From Theocolax elegans (Eukaryota; Arthropoda; Insecta; Hymenoptera; Cerocephalidae): 64,000 nt of DNA. The position numbers and the translations under genes are program-made. Of the stretch, positions 19,031-31,336 are shown piece after piece. Location of the stretch: contig CM047431.1 of the NCBI GenBank assembly GCA_026168455.1, positions 22,013,365 to 22,077,364 on the forward strand, read 5' to 3'. The notes below the pieces were generated by a model that made no database searches, was not told where the DNA came from, and worked only from the letters and a program-made list of their open reading frames with translations. Every line of letters begins with the position of its first letter. The stretch's first letter is position 1.

Positions 19031-20426
19031 GCTCTTGGGTTGCGGTTTTTTCCCTCAGTGGACTAGCACTCTTCTTCTCCTGCCTGTGTCCGAAGCTCTT
19101 GATCGGGCTATTAGTTCTGCCAAACCTCCTACTCTTCGGAGATCGGTTGGCCGGCGAGCCTTTCTTTGGAGAGCTAGACCTTGGGCTTCTCCTACGGGAC
19201 TGTCGAGTCGTCGACGCCAATTGGGAGACGATGGGCCGCAGCGCATCCTCGAGCATCTTTGCGATGTGGTCGACGACGTCTGGCTCGCTTGGTTTGGCTG
19301 AGTTTACCTCAGCGGCCGCTAGCTTAGCCTTCGGCGAACCCTTTTTCCGCTTCGGCTTATACGCCATTTCAGGAAGCAGAAACCATTCCTCCGTAGGTGG
19401 TGGACGATATACTGTCTCACCTTCTATCGTCTGCTCCGCTTCCGTGGCGAGGTCCAGCATTTGTTCAATTGAGCTCACTTCCGCTCTCTTGAACATCCGT
19501 TGAAGTTGTGGCAGCATGTTCCAATACAAATGATCGAGCTGCTGCGCTTCAGTCGCCGTAGGGACTATCTTTCGCATTATTGCGATAGAGCACGTCATAT
19601 AGTCCCTAACCGGTTCATCGGGACCTTAAGTCCGTGCGTTGGACTCGGCGATGATCCTCTGCTGGGAACGTTGGCTGATTCCGTACCAACGTTTAGCCGA
19701 AGTCACGAAATCTTGCCGGGAGTGCCACTTGTGTTTCTCGTTCTGGTACCACGTGGCGGCAGTATCTGTCAGAAGTTCCGAGAGTGACGGCAGTAACTCG
19801 TCCTCTGACAGGTTAGCCAGGATCCTGCAATCCTCGATCCTGGTTAGGAAGGCGTCGATGCTCTGGCTCTTGTCGCCAGAGAACTTGACCTGCCACTTCC
19901 TAACAATGCCGCCAACGTCCCGAGGTGTTCCATTCAACCTCGATAACGTAGAAAAGCTTGGTGTTGGAAATGTCCGACTGTTGTTTGGCGAGCTGCGCGC
20001 TTGCGGAATCCCCTGGGATTCGCGCGCTTTCCCCCCTTTCCAAGCTCCATCAGGCTTTGTCTGAGAGGCGCTTGTGCGTTGTTACTCGCCATTTACTTGC
20101 GCCTCACTTATCTCGCTCACATCAGGACCATAACACGTATATGTGTCCTGAAATTGGAAATGGTGAGATTGGTTGGCACCGTCCAATCTCGTGCTGTGAG
20201 CGGTTTGAGTGCGCTCGGACATTAGCTTATCCACCTTCTTCGTAAGGTCATTCATGTTTTGGATAAGCTCCACCAAGATCTGGGAGAACGATCGAGGGAT
20301 TTTAAAAATGTTTCCCTCGACTGAGATCAATGACAGCCATTCTTCCGCTCGTTCGGGTTGTGGCTCTGAGTTGGTCGCGGCTGACGTCGTTTCGTCTAAC
20401 TCGTCGTCTAACCGGTCGCAAAGCAT
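18918..20426 (-). pseudogene. gag: Element B Gag, in three frame-shifted pieces
   Basis: The N-terminal piece (20082-20426) starts at ATG 20426 with an acidic head and helical segment (MLCDRLDDELDE; IQNMNDLTKKVDKLM). The capsid piece (19626-19937) has a typical Retrotrans_gag core (WQVKFSGDKSQSIDAFLTRI, ATWYQNEKHKW). The third piece (18918-19598) continues the capsid (MLPQLQRMFKRAE) and ends in a long Ser/Arg/Lys-rich tail (RRRSPRSSSPKKGSPANRSP) with no zinc knuckle that I can see. An Arg/Ser tail in place of zinc knuckles is a plausible RNA-binding alternative. The breaks are near 20080-19940 and 19600-19625. Confidence 0.75.
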
Positions 20427-20440
20427 GTTATTGACGTGTA

Positions 20441-20465
20441 GGTTCGAACCCCGATACGGACATTT
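20441..20465 (-). promoter_or_regulatory. Candidate primer-binding site of element B
   Basis: Just inside the putative LTR the minus strand reads TGTCCGTATCGGGGTTCGAA. Its complement looks like a tRNA T-arm plus acceptor 3' strand (GGTTCGAACCCC, then ATACGGA and CA), with one base missing from the expected CCA. The parent tRNA is not identified. It is too short to be a tRNA gene. Confidence 0.4.
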
Positions 20466-20721
20466 TGAATCGAACTAGATGTAGGGATTTGTGTATCGAT
20501 ACGTAGGGAATTTTTGGACAAGTATAGTGGCGATCGATCGGGTATATAGATTATACGTGTATGATATATAGAAGCAAATAAGACATTCAAATATCGTGCT
20601 AATGAGATTTTGGTGACATTACTAAATACTCCATAGTAAGAATGGCGAGTCGTGTATGGTATTACTGTATAAAATGGTATTATGACAGTAATTATGTAAT
20701 ACACGTATATTTACCGTAACA
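20466..20721 (-). repeat. Candidate 5' LTR of element B
   Basis: In element orientation the 256-bp segment starts TGTTACGGTAAATATACG and ends GATTCA, giving the usual TG...CA, and sits directly upstream of the primer-site-like sequence and gag ATG. No second copy is in the window, so it rests on position alone. Confidence 0.35.
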
Positions 20722-21661
20722 GTTGAGACAATGATAACTTATGCCAATGAGTTGTAATTTTTGATATTAATAAGGACTGTACTAAAAAGTAATAATAAAT
20801 TTATATGAAGTTTGCAGAAATTAGAAATCACCAACAGTTCAAAGTAAATTAATATTCCTACACTTTCGTGAGCGACACGATACGACCTTTCATAGAAACG
20901 ATGTGTCGGAAGTAAACAATAAAGCAATAATGCGAGAGCGCGCGCGCGCACTCTCTCCCTCTCTCTCCCTCTTGCCGTGTTGTTTCGCGGCTTAGGCCGA
21001 GAATTTGTCATTTCGCGGTCCGCAGGCAGGGAGCGAAAATTCATTTCGCGGCCTGAGGGCGAAAATAGTCTTTAATAATCCAGCTGAGACAATATCATTA
21101 TTTGCATCCAATTATCCATACGTATATTCTTTGATTTAATAGATTATTCAACGTAGTGATAAGCAGTCAAATTATTATTGTGGCGTCCGATATCTTTATT
21201 AAATTTCTTGTTGGTCAAAAGTGGTTTCGGTTATCGGGAGTGATAAATTTTCTTTCTTTGGGTTCGTTGGGCTTATTTATTAATTACGTCGCGTTACGTT
21301 AAATTTTCGCGCATTATTAATAAATAATAGTTTCCCGAAAATCTCTCTCGTGGTAGTGTGACAGTTAATTCCGCAAGGAATTCGCTTATTAATTTGTTTA
21401 CGGTAACTAAATATTATTGTAAATTATTGTAAACCAGTCCACTGTAAATTCAACGGAATCTTCTTTGAGAGAGTTGGCCGTTCAGGGTTATTTTATTTAT
21501 AATTAAAGATTTTCGGCGTTTCCGCCGGGCAACGGTTAACCATTTTAAACAAAAATTTGGTAACGTCGCAGACTAAAACATAAATGCAAAATAATGACAA
21601 TAGCATCATGCTCTTTAAATAAATCTTATTATAATTAAAATTTTTCCTCAAAAGTGTTCGG
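20722..21661. other. AT-rich DNA without a gene
   Basis: Frames are short and low in complexity. A gcgcgcgc/ctctccct block lies at 20935-20975. No transposon ends or splice structure were found. Confidence 0.5.
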
Positions 21662-22009
21662 CGTCCGACATTCACCATTGGGCGTCTTTTTATTATGTTT
21701 TATATATATGCATGTGTATAAGGGTAAGTGTGATGGTGAAGAGGTAAGGGTGGGGGTAAGGGTGGAGGGATAGGGATTGGGTCAACCTGACCACCTGGAC
21801 ATCGTCTCCAGGAAGTGAAAATTTTTTTTGCAAACGTCCGACATTCACCATTGGGCGTCTTTTTATTATGTTTTATATATATGCATGTGTATAAGGGTAA
21901 ATGCGTTATGGTGAAGAGGTTAGGGTGAGGGTGAGGGTGGACGGATAGGGATGGGGTCACCCTGACTACCTGGACATCGTATCCAGGAAGTGAACATTTT
22001 TTTTGCAAA
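21662..22009. repeat. Tandem duplication, 173-bp unit
   Basis: Two copies start cgtccgacattcaccattg at 21662 and 21835. Each ends in the motif accacctggacatcgt...caggaagtga that is shared with the following 109-bp array, so the unit is a 109-type monomer with an inserted segment. Confidence 0.85.
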
Positions 22010-22690
22010 TTCAAGTAGAAAGGCATGTAGACTTCCCTGCGGACGATGTCAGGATAACCTGGAGGTTACCCTGACCACCTGGACAACGTCTTCAGGAAGT
22101 GAGAATATTTTTTGTAAATTTAAGCAGAAAGGCATGTAGACTTCCCTGCGGACGATGTCAGGATAACCTGGAGGTTACCCTGACCACCTGGACATCGTCT
22201 TCAGAATGAAACAATATTTTTTGCAAATTTAAGCAGAAAGGCATGTAGACTTCCCTGCCGACGCTGTCAGGATAATCTGGAGGTTACCCTGACCACCTGG
22301 ACATCGTCTTCAGGAAGTGACAATATTTTTTGCAAATTTATGCAGAACGGCATGTAGACTTTCCTGTGGAGGATATCAGGATTACCTGGAGGTTACCCTG
22401 ACCACCTGGACATCGTCTTCAGGAAGTGAGAATATTTTTTGTAAATTTAAGCAGAAAGGCATGTAGACTTCCCTGCGGACGATGTCAGGATAACCTGGAG
22501 GTTACCCTGACCACCTGGACATCGTCTTCAGAATGTAACAATATTTTTTGCAAATTTAAGCAGAAAGGCATGTAGACTTCCCTGCGACGCTGTCAAGATA
22601 ATCTGGAGGTCACCCTGACCACCTGGACATCGTCTTCAGGAAGTGACAATATTTTTTGCTAATTTAAGCATAAAGGCATGTACACTTAAT
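22010..22690. repeat. Satellite-like array, 109-bp unit, about 6 copies
   Basis: The marker ggcatgtagac occurs at 22022, 22131, 22240, 22349, 22458, 22567 and (as ggcatgtacac) 22675, a constant 108-109-bp spacing. Copies differ by a few substitutions. Each contains a dyad around gataacctggaggttaccctgacc. The array is followed by an A/G-rich gtaaaaaaagtaag tract to about 22815. Confidence 0.93.
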
Positions 22691-22833
22691 TTTTTTTATG
22701 TAAAGTATGCAAAAAAAGTAAGTAAAAAATCGTAAAAAAAATAAGTAAAATAAAAGTAAAAAAAAAGTAAAAAAAGTAAGTAAGTAAAAGTAAGTAAGCG
22801 AAAAAAGTTAAATAAACCCCCATTCTAGTCAGA

Positions 22834-24528
22834 ATGCTTCATGCAAATCCTAAAGAACGAGAACGATTTTTTCTTAGATTATTATTACTTCATGTACATG
22901 GGGCCGAATCTTTTGAAGATATACGCTCATACGAAAGCGTTGTTTATGATACATTTTATGAAGCATGTATAGTTAGAGGTTTAATCATTACTGATAATGA
23001 ATGGGATAAATGTTCAGAAGAAAATTGTAATTTTCAATTTCCACAGGCACTATGTGAACTTTTCGCTTTCATTATATCATTTGATCACAATTTTGATTCC
23101 TTGAAACTTTATAATAAGTATAAAGAACATTTCTTTGATCCTAAATTACCTGAAATTTTAGGAGAACAAAAGGCTTTAAAAATTATAGACAACGTTTTTA
23201 TCAAAACATATTTTAACATTGCAACAATTTAAATTACCTAATATTGATAATATTGATAATGAAAATCACAATGATATGTTTTATAATGATATTATTGCAA
23301 ATGAAGATAATGACATAGAAATATTGTTAAAATCTTTAACATTGGAACAAAAAACAATATTTGATACAATAGTAGAAGCAGTTTACGATAATAAAAAAGA
23401 AAATTTATATTTTATAGATGGTCCTGGTGGTAGTGGAAAAAGTTATTTATTAAATGCTATTATAAAATTTGTGAAATTAAACAAAATACCAGAGTTAGCA
23501 GTTGCTTGGAATGGTATTGCAGCAAATTTATTAATAGGTGGTAAAACTATCCATTCAACATTTAAAATACCATTTAATTTTGTACGAACAATCAACATGC
23601 AACATTTCACCAAATTCACAAATAGGTCAAATTTTAAAAAATATTAAATTAATAATTTGGGATGAAATATCAATGACTTGTAAATATGCATTAGAAGCTA
23701 TAGATATTTTTTTCAGAGATTTATGTCGAAATAATAAACCGTTTGGTGGAAAAATATTAGTAACATCTGGCGATTTTCGACAAACATTTCCTATAGTTCG
23801 ATACCGAAATAGAACTCAAATATTAAAATCATGTGTAAAAAGTAGTTCTTTATGGCAATTATTTCAAAAACTTACATTAAATAATAATTTAAGATTGGTT
23901 AATTCAAACAGTATGTTTAAAACGTGGTTATTAAATATTGGAGAAAATAAAAATATTACAAAATATGAAATTGATAATAACGTTACAAAAATTCCTTCAG
24001 AATTTATTACATTTAATAATTTGATAGATGATATTTTTGGTAATAAAATAAATATTGATGATTTACATACTCTTAAAGACAAAGTAATTCTTTGATGATG
24101 TTTTAGCGATTAATAACGAAATAATTGAAAGAATTGAATGTGACGGTAAGATATATTTAGGCATTGATAGTATTACTAATGATGAAAATAATAAGTTGGA
24201 TGAAACAATAATAATAGATTTTATAAATTCATTAATACCAAATGGTTTACCACCGCATAAATTAGTATTAAAAAAAGGAATGATCGTTATGTTACTTAGG
24301 AATTTGCATTTAGATGGAGGTTTATGTAATGGTACCAGGCTCATGATTACAGAATTAAAACAGTACACTATATATGGAGAAATTATAACAGGTAAAATTT
24401 CGGGACAAATTGTGATGATTCCAAGAATAGATTTATGTACATCAAAGGATGATATACCTTTCAATATGGTTAGACGACAATTTTCTATTAGACCAAGATT
24501 CACTATGACCATAAATAAAGCACATTAA
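22834..24528 (+). pseudogene. Helitron-type PIF1 helicase, C-terminal region, frameshifted
   Basis: Four consecutive plus-strand frames (from 22834, 23219, 23538 and 24196) together follow the Helitron helicase. They show a pre-helicase block (ERERFFLRLLLLHVHGAESF), Walker A GPGGSGKS near 23422, AWNGIAANLLIGGKTIHSTF, Walker B WDEISM near 23660, GDFRQTFP near 23770, and the C-terminal LPPHKLVLKKGMIVMLLRN with GLCNGTRL. The last conserved motif (TINK...) is cut by a stop at 24526. In Helitrons this domain unwinds DNA during rolling-circle transposition. At least three frameshifts make it dead. The Rep/HUH nuclease that should lie upstream is not present; a satellite array is there instead. Confidence 0.85.
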
Positions 24529-24837
24529 AGCAAAATTTTCGAAATCGTCAATGATACTCACTAATACAGAAGGAGATATACTTAATATAAATGAGAGTAA
24601 TTTAAATAATAATGTAGTAATATATACAACGAATATAGTTTTTTCTGAAGTGTTTGATACTTAAATAGTTTTTTTTATTTTTAAAAATCAATTTAAGGTC
24701 GACTTATTAGGCAAACGAATTATAAAATAATAAGATATAAGCATCAGACAAAATTTGTAGATAAAATTATTTATATTTTATATAGTGTGATAACTTTTTA
24801 CAGAATTGAAGGCCCCAAAAGTGCTGCAGACCATTTG
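24529..24837. repeat. Decayed Helitron tail and left half of a dispersed repeat
   Basis: After the helicase the DNA is AT-rich. From about 24790, taacttttacagaattgaag-like sequence matches the dispersed repeat at 27452-27505. This is the left flank of element C; the right flank at 44541 continues the same repeat. Confidence 0.6.
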
Positions 24838-24841
24838 AAAG
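24838..24841. repeat. Target-site duplication AAAG, element C left
   Basis: AAAG directly precedes the left LTR and recurs at 44538-44541. A related uninterrupted copy at about 27500 reads ctatttgAAAGgtattgctc, confirming the duplication. Confidence 0.85.
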
Positions 24842-25620
24842 TGTCACGTCCAGACTTGCACCAATTACCATAAAAAATATTACAAGAAGGCAAATGGTTA
24901 ATAAACCATTCGCGTTCCTTTCGCTCGTGTTTGACTAGGGCTAGCCTTACGTCTCCGGGAGTAGCGAGCGAAGTTATTTTGAGAGTAGAGATGCAGGATA
25001 TAATGAGTGATAAATAAAATAATATATGTTTTATTTCGTATTAATCATGCATTATTTATTAAAATATAATATGCTGTTTTTCTTTAAATGAACACGTGCA
25101 ACTAAATTATTACAGCTTTTTAATGGGCAAAAATACATAAATTCACACTATTTTATTTACAATTCCAAAAATTTATTTAAGTCAAATAAAGATCTTAATT
25201 TTGATTAAATAAACAAGTGTGCGGCGAACACGTTAGCACATTACAGAATAAAATATTCGCAAGGTTATTTTATTATAAACATTAATAATCAATAATTGAA
25301 ATAAGAATCATTATAAATAAGTGCAGATAAAATAAAAAATGGTTGTCGTTTAAAACATGGATTATAGTTAATAAATTGTAATTCAAACCGTGAATATTTC
25401 AATTCAAATACAATGTAACGAATAATTATTATAAATAAATTGTAATATATAATAATAATTGTTTTAAAAGAAAACGGTTGGTTCAGCAATCGAAATAACA
25501 TAAAATACCAGGTTTGCCTTTACGAATAATACAAGCGTATAGATAGCCGAAAAGAATATACCTTAAGTACCCAAATATATAGATATATATATATATATAT
25601 ATCTCTATAATATATAAATA

Positions 25621-25921
25621 TTTCGCCGCCGCCGCCGCCGCCGCCGTGTCTAAGAATTCAGAATTCAACATATATATATATGTTTTATATATATATATGT
25701 CATATATATGTTATATATATATGTTATATATATATATGTCATATATATATGTTATATATATATGTTATATATATATGTTATATATATATGTCATGTATAT
25801 GATATATATATATGTCATATATATGTTATATATATATGTGTGTTTGTGCATGTGTGTGTGTGTGTGTTTGTGTGTGTGCGTGAGTGTGTGTGCTTGCGTG
25901 TGCGTGCTTGCGTGTGCGTGC

Positions 25922-25991
<70 letters not shown>

Positions 25992-26030
25992 GTGTGAGTG
26001 TGTGTGTGTGTGAGTGTGTGTGTGAGTGTT
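25621..26030. repeat. Microsatellite cluster: (CCG)n, (TATATG)n, (TG)n
   Basis: A run of gccgccgcc (25624-25645) is followed by tatatatatg-type repeats (about 25668-25840) and an imperfect TG tract (about 25848-26030). Open frames here encode only Tyr/Ile or Cys/Val runs and are not genes. Confidence 0.95.
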
Positions 26031-26099
26031 ATTTGTTTTTTCAAGAATACATAATATACGTATTTTTTCCGTGCGCAAAAAAAAGTTGTGAATATAACT

Positions 26100-26960
26100 T
26101 GAAAGAATGTGTATTAGTTTACTTATTCCTGATAAAACTCATAAAATAAAAACGGATCTAAAATTTAATGCAATGTTTTTAAAAATATGCACAATTTTAC
26201 GAAGATAAAATAAATATTAATCAAGTATAACACACACTTTTTCAAATATCTATATGTGAAATATACAATAAATTAAAAATTAATACATTAATTATTGCAT
26301 TTTTAAGATAATTCTATTATAAACAGTAATGGCAAAAGAAAATTCAAATTTTAACAGAGGCAATATAAAATACGAATTACATTTCAAAAATTTTTCGAAA
26401 ATTATTATTTTAGTAGTATTTAATTTAAATATTATTCAAATCAAAATTTAAAAATTGTATGGATATATAAGTAAGTAGATTACGTATATTTATATAAAAC
26501 AATATTTTATATAAACAAGTATGTATTGATTAGACACAAAAAGTTATTTAAGGAATGCCTTTGTTTATAATAATTAAAATAAATATATGGGCTCTGTAAT
26601 TAAAGGGAAAAATAACTTGGATATAATTATGGATTAAAACGCAAATTTTGAAAGAGGGTGCAAATTACGAATTATGGGAGAAATGGAAGAAACAGGTTTT
26701 TATTTATATACCGCTAAAATGTTATAAATAATTCTTTAAAGCTAATACAAAAATTAATTTAATTAAGAAGAAAGTTTTATTACTCTTAAAGTACAAAATA
26801 TTAATGACATGTAGAACTCTTGGCGATGACTTAAATAAATTAATTTTAGGAGGTAAAGTTCTATTAAATCCGTTTCAAATAATCTAAAATTTTAATAGGT
26901 TTTTACTAAATACTACAATGAAGTATATGCACTTTACTATTTTTGGTAAGTTAATTGTTC
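26100..26960. repeat. Diverged extra copy of the Helitron internal repeat
   Basis: The segment resembles 28380-29340 (shared tattaatcaagtataac, caaatatctatatgtgaaat, gggagaaatggaagaaacag) with many substitutions and small gaps. It is an older copy, separated from the array by the composite foldback. Confidence 0.8.
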
Positions 26961-26972
26961 ATTACCATATAT

Positions 26973-28372
26973 ATGGGCTATTTCACATCAGTGGTACGAT
27001 GAAAATTTGAAATCACTCCAAATTTTGTGAACAGACTGGAAATATCTTCCAGAAGATAGAAAAAAAATTTGAGGTGTTAAAAATAATTTGCCTAAGAGTT
27101 ATTCCACCATGAAAAATGGAAATTTTTCAATTTTTTAGAGAAATTATTATTTTCAAAGCTATTTATCTCAAAATCTATTGATTTTTTTAAAAATACATTA
27201 TAAACAACTTTTGTTCAAAATAATCTTTAGAACTTATCTACTTGGGTTACAATTCCTGATTTTAAAATCTCGAAGAGATAGAACGCCCGGAAATATTGAA
27301 TATCAAAAAAAGGCGACCACGCCACAATCGATTTTGATCTTACACAGCTCAAAAGATCACATTTTTTGAACACACAAACACCAAATTTTTTTTAAAAATT
27401 TAAATGGGAAATACCATGTTAATTTTTGTAAAATTTTGTCTTTCTTTAAATTATCATAACTTTTTACAGAATTGAAGGCCATAAAAAGCTACAGACTATT
27501 TGAAAGGTATTGCTCCAAGCTTTCTTTTAGACTTTTGGATAAAAAAATCAATTGCGGCGAACTTACACTTTTTTTAAGTTGAATATTGGCATGTAGTTTA
27601 TGTAACATTGACCTTAAGATTAGAAATTCTAACCCAGAAGGATAAATTCTACACATAATTAGCAACGAATGTTTGTATAGTAAAAGTTGATAGATTTTGA
27701 GTTAAATAGCGATAAACCCAGCTGGTGTTGAAAAAAACTGGATAAAGTTCACTTTTTGAGGTTATAATAACTTTTGAGCTAATAAATTCCAGTACCTAAA
27801 AATTTTTTTCTGTATTCTGCAAAAAAATTGGCAAAGTGTACTCAAAATTTGGTGCATTTTAAAATTTTGATCGGACCACTTCACGTGGAATACCCCATAT
27901 ATATATTACATATATATTACACCTTTGGTGTAAGTTATGCCCTTAAATACGTGAAAATTAGTGATTTTATGAGGTTTATGAGGCATAACTTACAACAGCG
28001 GTCTTGGCCAATAAGCTAACCCAAGCCATTCGAAAGCTCGCGAAAAATGTGAACTTTTGAGAGGTGTTAGATTAAAATCGATTATGGTGTGGTAGCCTTT
28101 TTTTGATATTCAATATGTCCGGGTGTTCTATCTTTTCGAGATTTTAAAATTAAGAAATGTAACCATGGTAGATAAGTTCTAAAGATTAATTGAAACAAAA
28201 GTTGTTTGTAATGTTTTTTCAAAAAAATCAACAGATTTTGAGATAAATGGCTTTAAAAATAGAAATTTTTCTAATAAATTGAAAAATTTCCACTTTTCAT
28301 GGTCGAATAACTCTTAAGCAAATTATTTTCAACACTCACATTTTTTTTTGTATGTTTGAATGTGTATTTGTC
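26973..28372. repeat. Composite foldback repeat inside the Helitron
   Basis: 26973-27370 matches the left arm of the foldback at 503, and 27900-28372 matches its right arm. Between them is a different dispersed repeat (about 27400-27895, ending ggaccacttcacgtggaat) that also flanks element C. Repeats have inserted into repeats of similar end sequence. Confidence 0.85.
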
Positions 28373-28652
28373 TACTCATTGTTGATAAAACTCATAAAAT
28401 TTTTAAACGTATACCCAATAATAATAACGGATCTAAAATGCAATGTAATGCTTGAAATACAGATGCAAAATTGTTTGAAGATTAAATAAATATTAATCAA
28501 GTATAACATACACTTTTCCAAATATCTATATGTGAAATATACAATAAGTTAAAAATTAAATATATTAATTATTGCATTTTTAAGATAATTCTATTATAAA
28601 CAGCACATTTTAACCAAATTTAAACGTAGTTCAAACGTTTTTCAAGTATTAA

Positions 28653-31146
28653 ATTCTAACGTTTAAAGTTTTAGCCGCAACGTAATTCAAACGTTTTTAA
28701 GACATTGTGTGCTGATAGGGAGTATAGGCAAAAGAAAATTCAAATTTTAACAGTGGCAATATAAAATACGAATTACATTTGAATAGATTTTCAAAAACTA
28801 TTAATTTAGGAGCATTTAATTTAAATATTTTTTAAATTAATATTTCAAAATTGTATGGATATAAGTGTGTAGATAATTTATATTTATATAACACAATATT
28901 TTAAATAAACAAGTATGTTTTTATTAGAAATAGAAGGATATTTAAGAAATGAATTTGTTTATAATAATCAAAATAAATATTTGGGCTCCGCATAGTAAAA
29001 ATAAATTGGATATAATTATGGATTAAAACGCAAATTTTGAAATAGAGTGCAAATTACGAATCACGGGAGAAATGGAAGAAACAGGTTTTTATTTATATAG
29101 CGCTAAAATTTTATAAATAATTCTTTAAAAATAATACAAAAATTAATTTAATTAAGAAGAAAGTTTTATTACTATTAAAGTACAAAATATTAATGACATA
29201 GAACTTTTGGCGATGATCGTTCGTCATTAAATAAATTAATTTTAGAAGGTGAATTTCTATTTATAACGGTTTAAAATAATCCAAAATGTTAATAAGTTGT
29301 TAACTAAAATACTACAATTTAGTAGGTATATGTACTTTACTATTTTTGGTAAGTTAATTTTTCATTAACATTTATAACTATTAAAATATAAATTTAAGCT
29401 TTATAAGAATTCATATAGTTTAAAATTTACAGTTAACATTTAATATGTCTATTTTTTTTTATTATTTTTATTCTGATTTCATTAAATTCTAACGTTTAAA
29501 GGTTTTAGCCGCAACGTAATTCAAACGTTTTTAAGACATTGTGTGCTGATAGGGAGTATAGGCAAAAGAAAATTAAAATTTTAACAGTGGCAATATAAAA
29601 TACGAATTACATTTGAATAGATTTTCAAAAACTATTAATTTAGGAGCATTTAATTTAAATATTTTTAAATTAATATTTCAAAATTGTATGGATATAAGTG
29701 TGTAGATAATTTATATTTATATAACACAATATTTTAAATAAACAAGTATGTTTTATTAGAAATAGACGGATATTTAAGAAATGAATTTGTTTATAATAAT
29801 CAAAATAAATATTTGGGCTCCTGCATAGTAAAAATAAATTGGATATAATTATGGATTAAAACGCAAATTTTGAAATAGAGTGCAAATTACGAATCACGGG
29901 AGAAATGGAAGAAACAGGTTTTTATTTATATAGCGCTAAAATTTTATAAATAATCTTTAAAAATAATACAAAAATTAATTTAATTAAGAAGAAAGTTTTA
30001 TTACTATTAAAGTACAAAATATTAATGACATAGAACTTTTGGCGATGATCGTTCGTCATTAAATAAATTAATTTTAGAAGGTGAATTTCTATTTATAACG
30101 GTTTAAAATAATCCAAAATGTTAATAAGTTGTTAACTAAAATACTACAATTTAGTAGGTATATGTACTTTACTATTTTTGGTAAGTTAATTTTTCATTAA
30201 CATTTATAACTATTAAAATATAAATTTAAGCTTTATAAGAATTCATATAGTTTAAAATTTACAGTTAACATTTAATATGTCTATTTTTTTTTATTATTTT
30301 TATTCTGATTTCATTAAATTCTAACGTTTAAAGGTTTTAGCCGCAACGTAATTCAAACGTTTTTAAGACATTGTGTGCTGATAGGGAGTATAGGCAAAAG
30401 AAAATTAAAATTTTAACAGTGGCAATATAAAATACGAATTACATTTGAATAGATTTTCAAAAACTATTAATTTAGGAGCATTTAATTTAAATATTTTTTA
30501 AATTAATATTTCAAAATTGTATGGATATAAGTGTGTAGATAATTTATGTTTATATAACACAATATTTTAAATAAACAAGTATGTATTTATTAGAAATAGA
30601 CGGATATTTAAGAAATGAATTTGTTTATAATAATCAAAATAAATATTTGGGCTCTGCATAGTAAAAATAAATTGGATATAATTATGGATTAAAACGCAAA
30701 TTTTGAAATAGAGTGCAAATTACGAATCACGGGAGAAATGGAAGAAACAGGTTTTTATTTATATAGCGCTAAAATTTTATAAATAAATCTTTAAAAATAA
30801 TACAAAAGTTAATTTAATTAAGAAGAAAGTTTTATTACTATTAAAGTACAAAATATTAATGACATAGAACTTTTGGCGATGATCGTTCGTCATTAAATAA
30901 ATTAATTTTAGAAGGTGAATTTCTATTTATAACGGTTTAAAATAATCCAAAATGTTAATAAGTTGTTAACTAAAATACTACAATTTAGTAGGTATATGTA
31001 CTTTACTATTTTTGGTAAGTTAATTTTTCATTAACATTTATAATTATTAAAATATAAATTTAAGCTTTATAAGAATTCATATAGTTTAAAATTTTCAGTT
31101 AACATTTAATATGTCTATTTTTTTTTATTATTTTTATTCTGATTTC
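28653..31146. repeat. Three tandem 832-bp repeats inside the Helitron
   Basis: The marker ctaacgtttaa lies at 28656, 29489 and 30321, spacing 833 and 832. The copies are nearly identical over their length, including the end ttattctgatttcatt. They contain no ORF. The spacing and homogeneity point to recent unequal exchange or rolling-circle amplification. Confidence 0.93.
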
Positions 31147-31336
31147 ATTACACTAAATTTTGGTAAACTTTTATTTATAAATTATAATAACTATAGCAAT
31201 ACCTCCAAGGTGTTGTATGAATCTGTTTAATTTTTAAGGTGTCCATGGTAGTGAAAAAATAATAAAATTTAAAACATTATTTTAATTAAATTAATTACGA
31301 AAAACCTTTTTCGAAATTAAAAATAGGGGGTTGGCG

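Larger units (their letters stand above)
11399..20721 (-). mobile_element. Degenerate Gypsy-type LTR retrotransposon B, split by a LINE
   Basis: On the minus strand, from right to left: an LTR-like segment (20466-20721), a possible primer site, gag fragments (18918-20426), protease plus the start of RT (18235-19030), LINE E (13858-18234), integrase (12306-13857), and a broken third ORF (11399-12257). The RT core and RNase H, about 1.3-1.5 kb in comparable elements, are absent, so the LINE insertion or a later event deleted them. No 3' LTR is recognisable to the left of the third ORF, even when element A is set aside. The GC-rich coding sequence contrasts with element A. Several frameshifts and a changed integrase residue show it is dead. 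Confidence 0.85.

Noticed and set aside
20433..20460. tRNA gene
   Set aside because: Only a T-arm/acceptor-like stretch is present; there is no D-arm, anticodon arm or polymerase III structure.
24842..25601. Separate solo LTR
   Set aside because: It joins 31370-32340 across the Helitron to make the complete left LTR of element C, with the AAAG duplication at the far end.
25646..26149. Open frames of 60-105 codons on both strands
   Set aside because: They translate TA and TG microsatellites into Tyr/Ile, Cys/Val and Thr/His runs.
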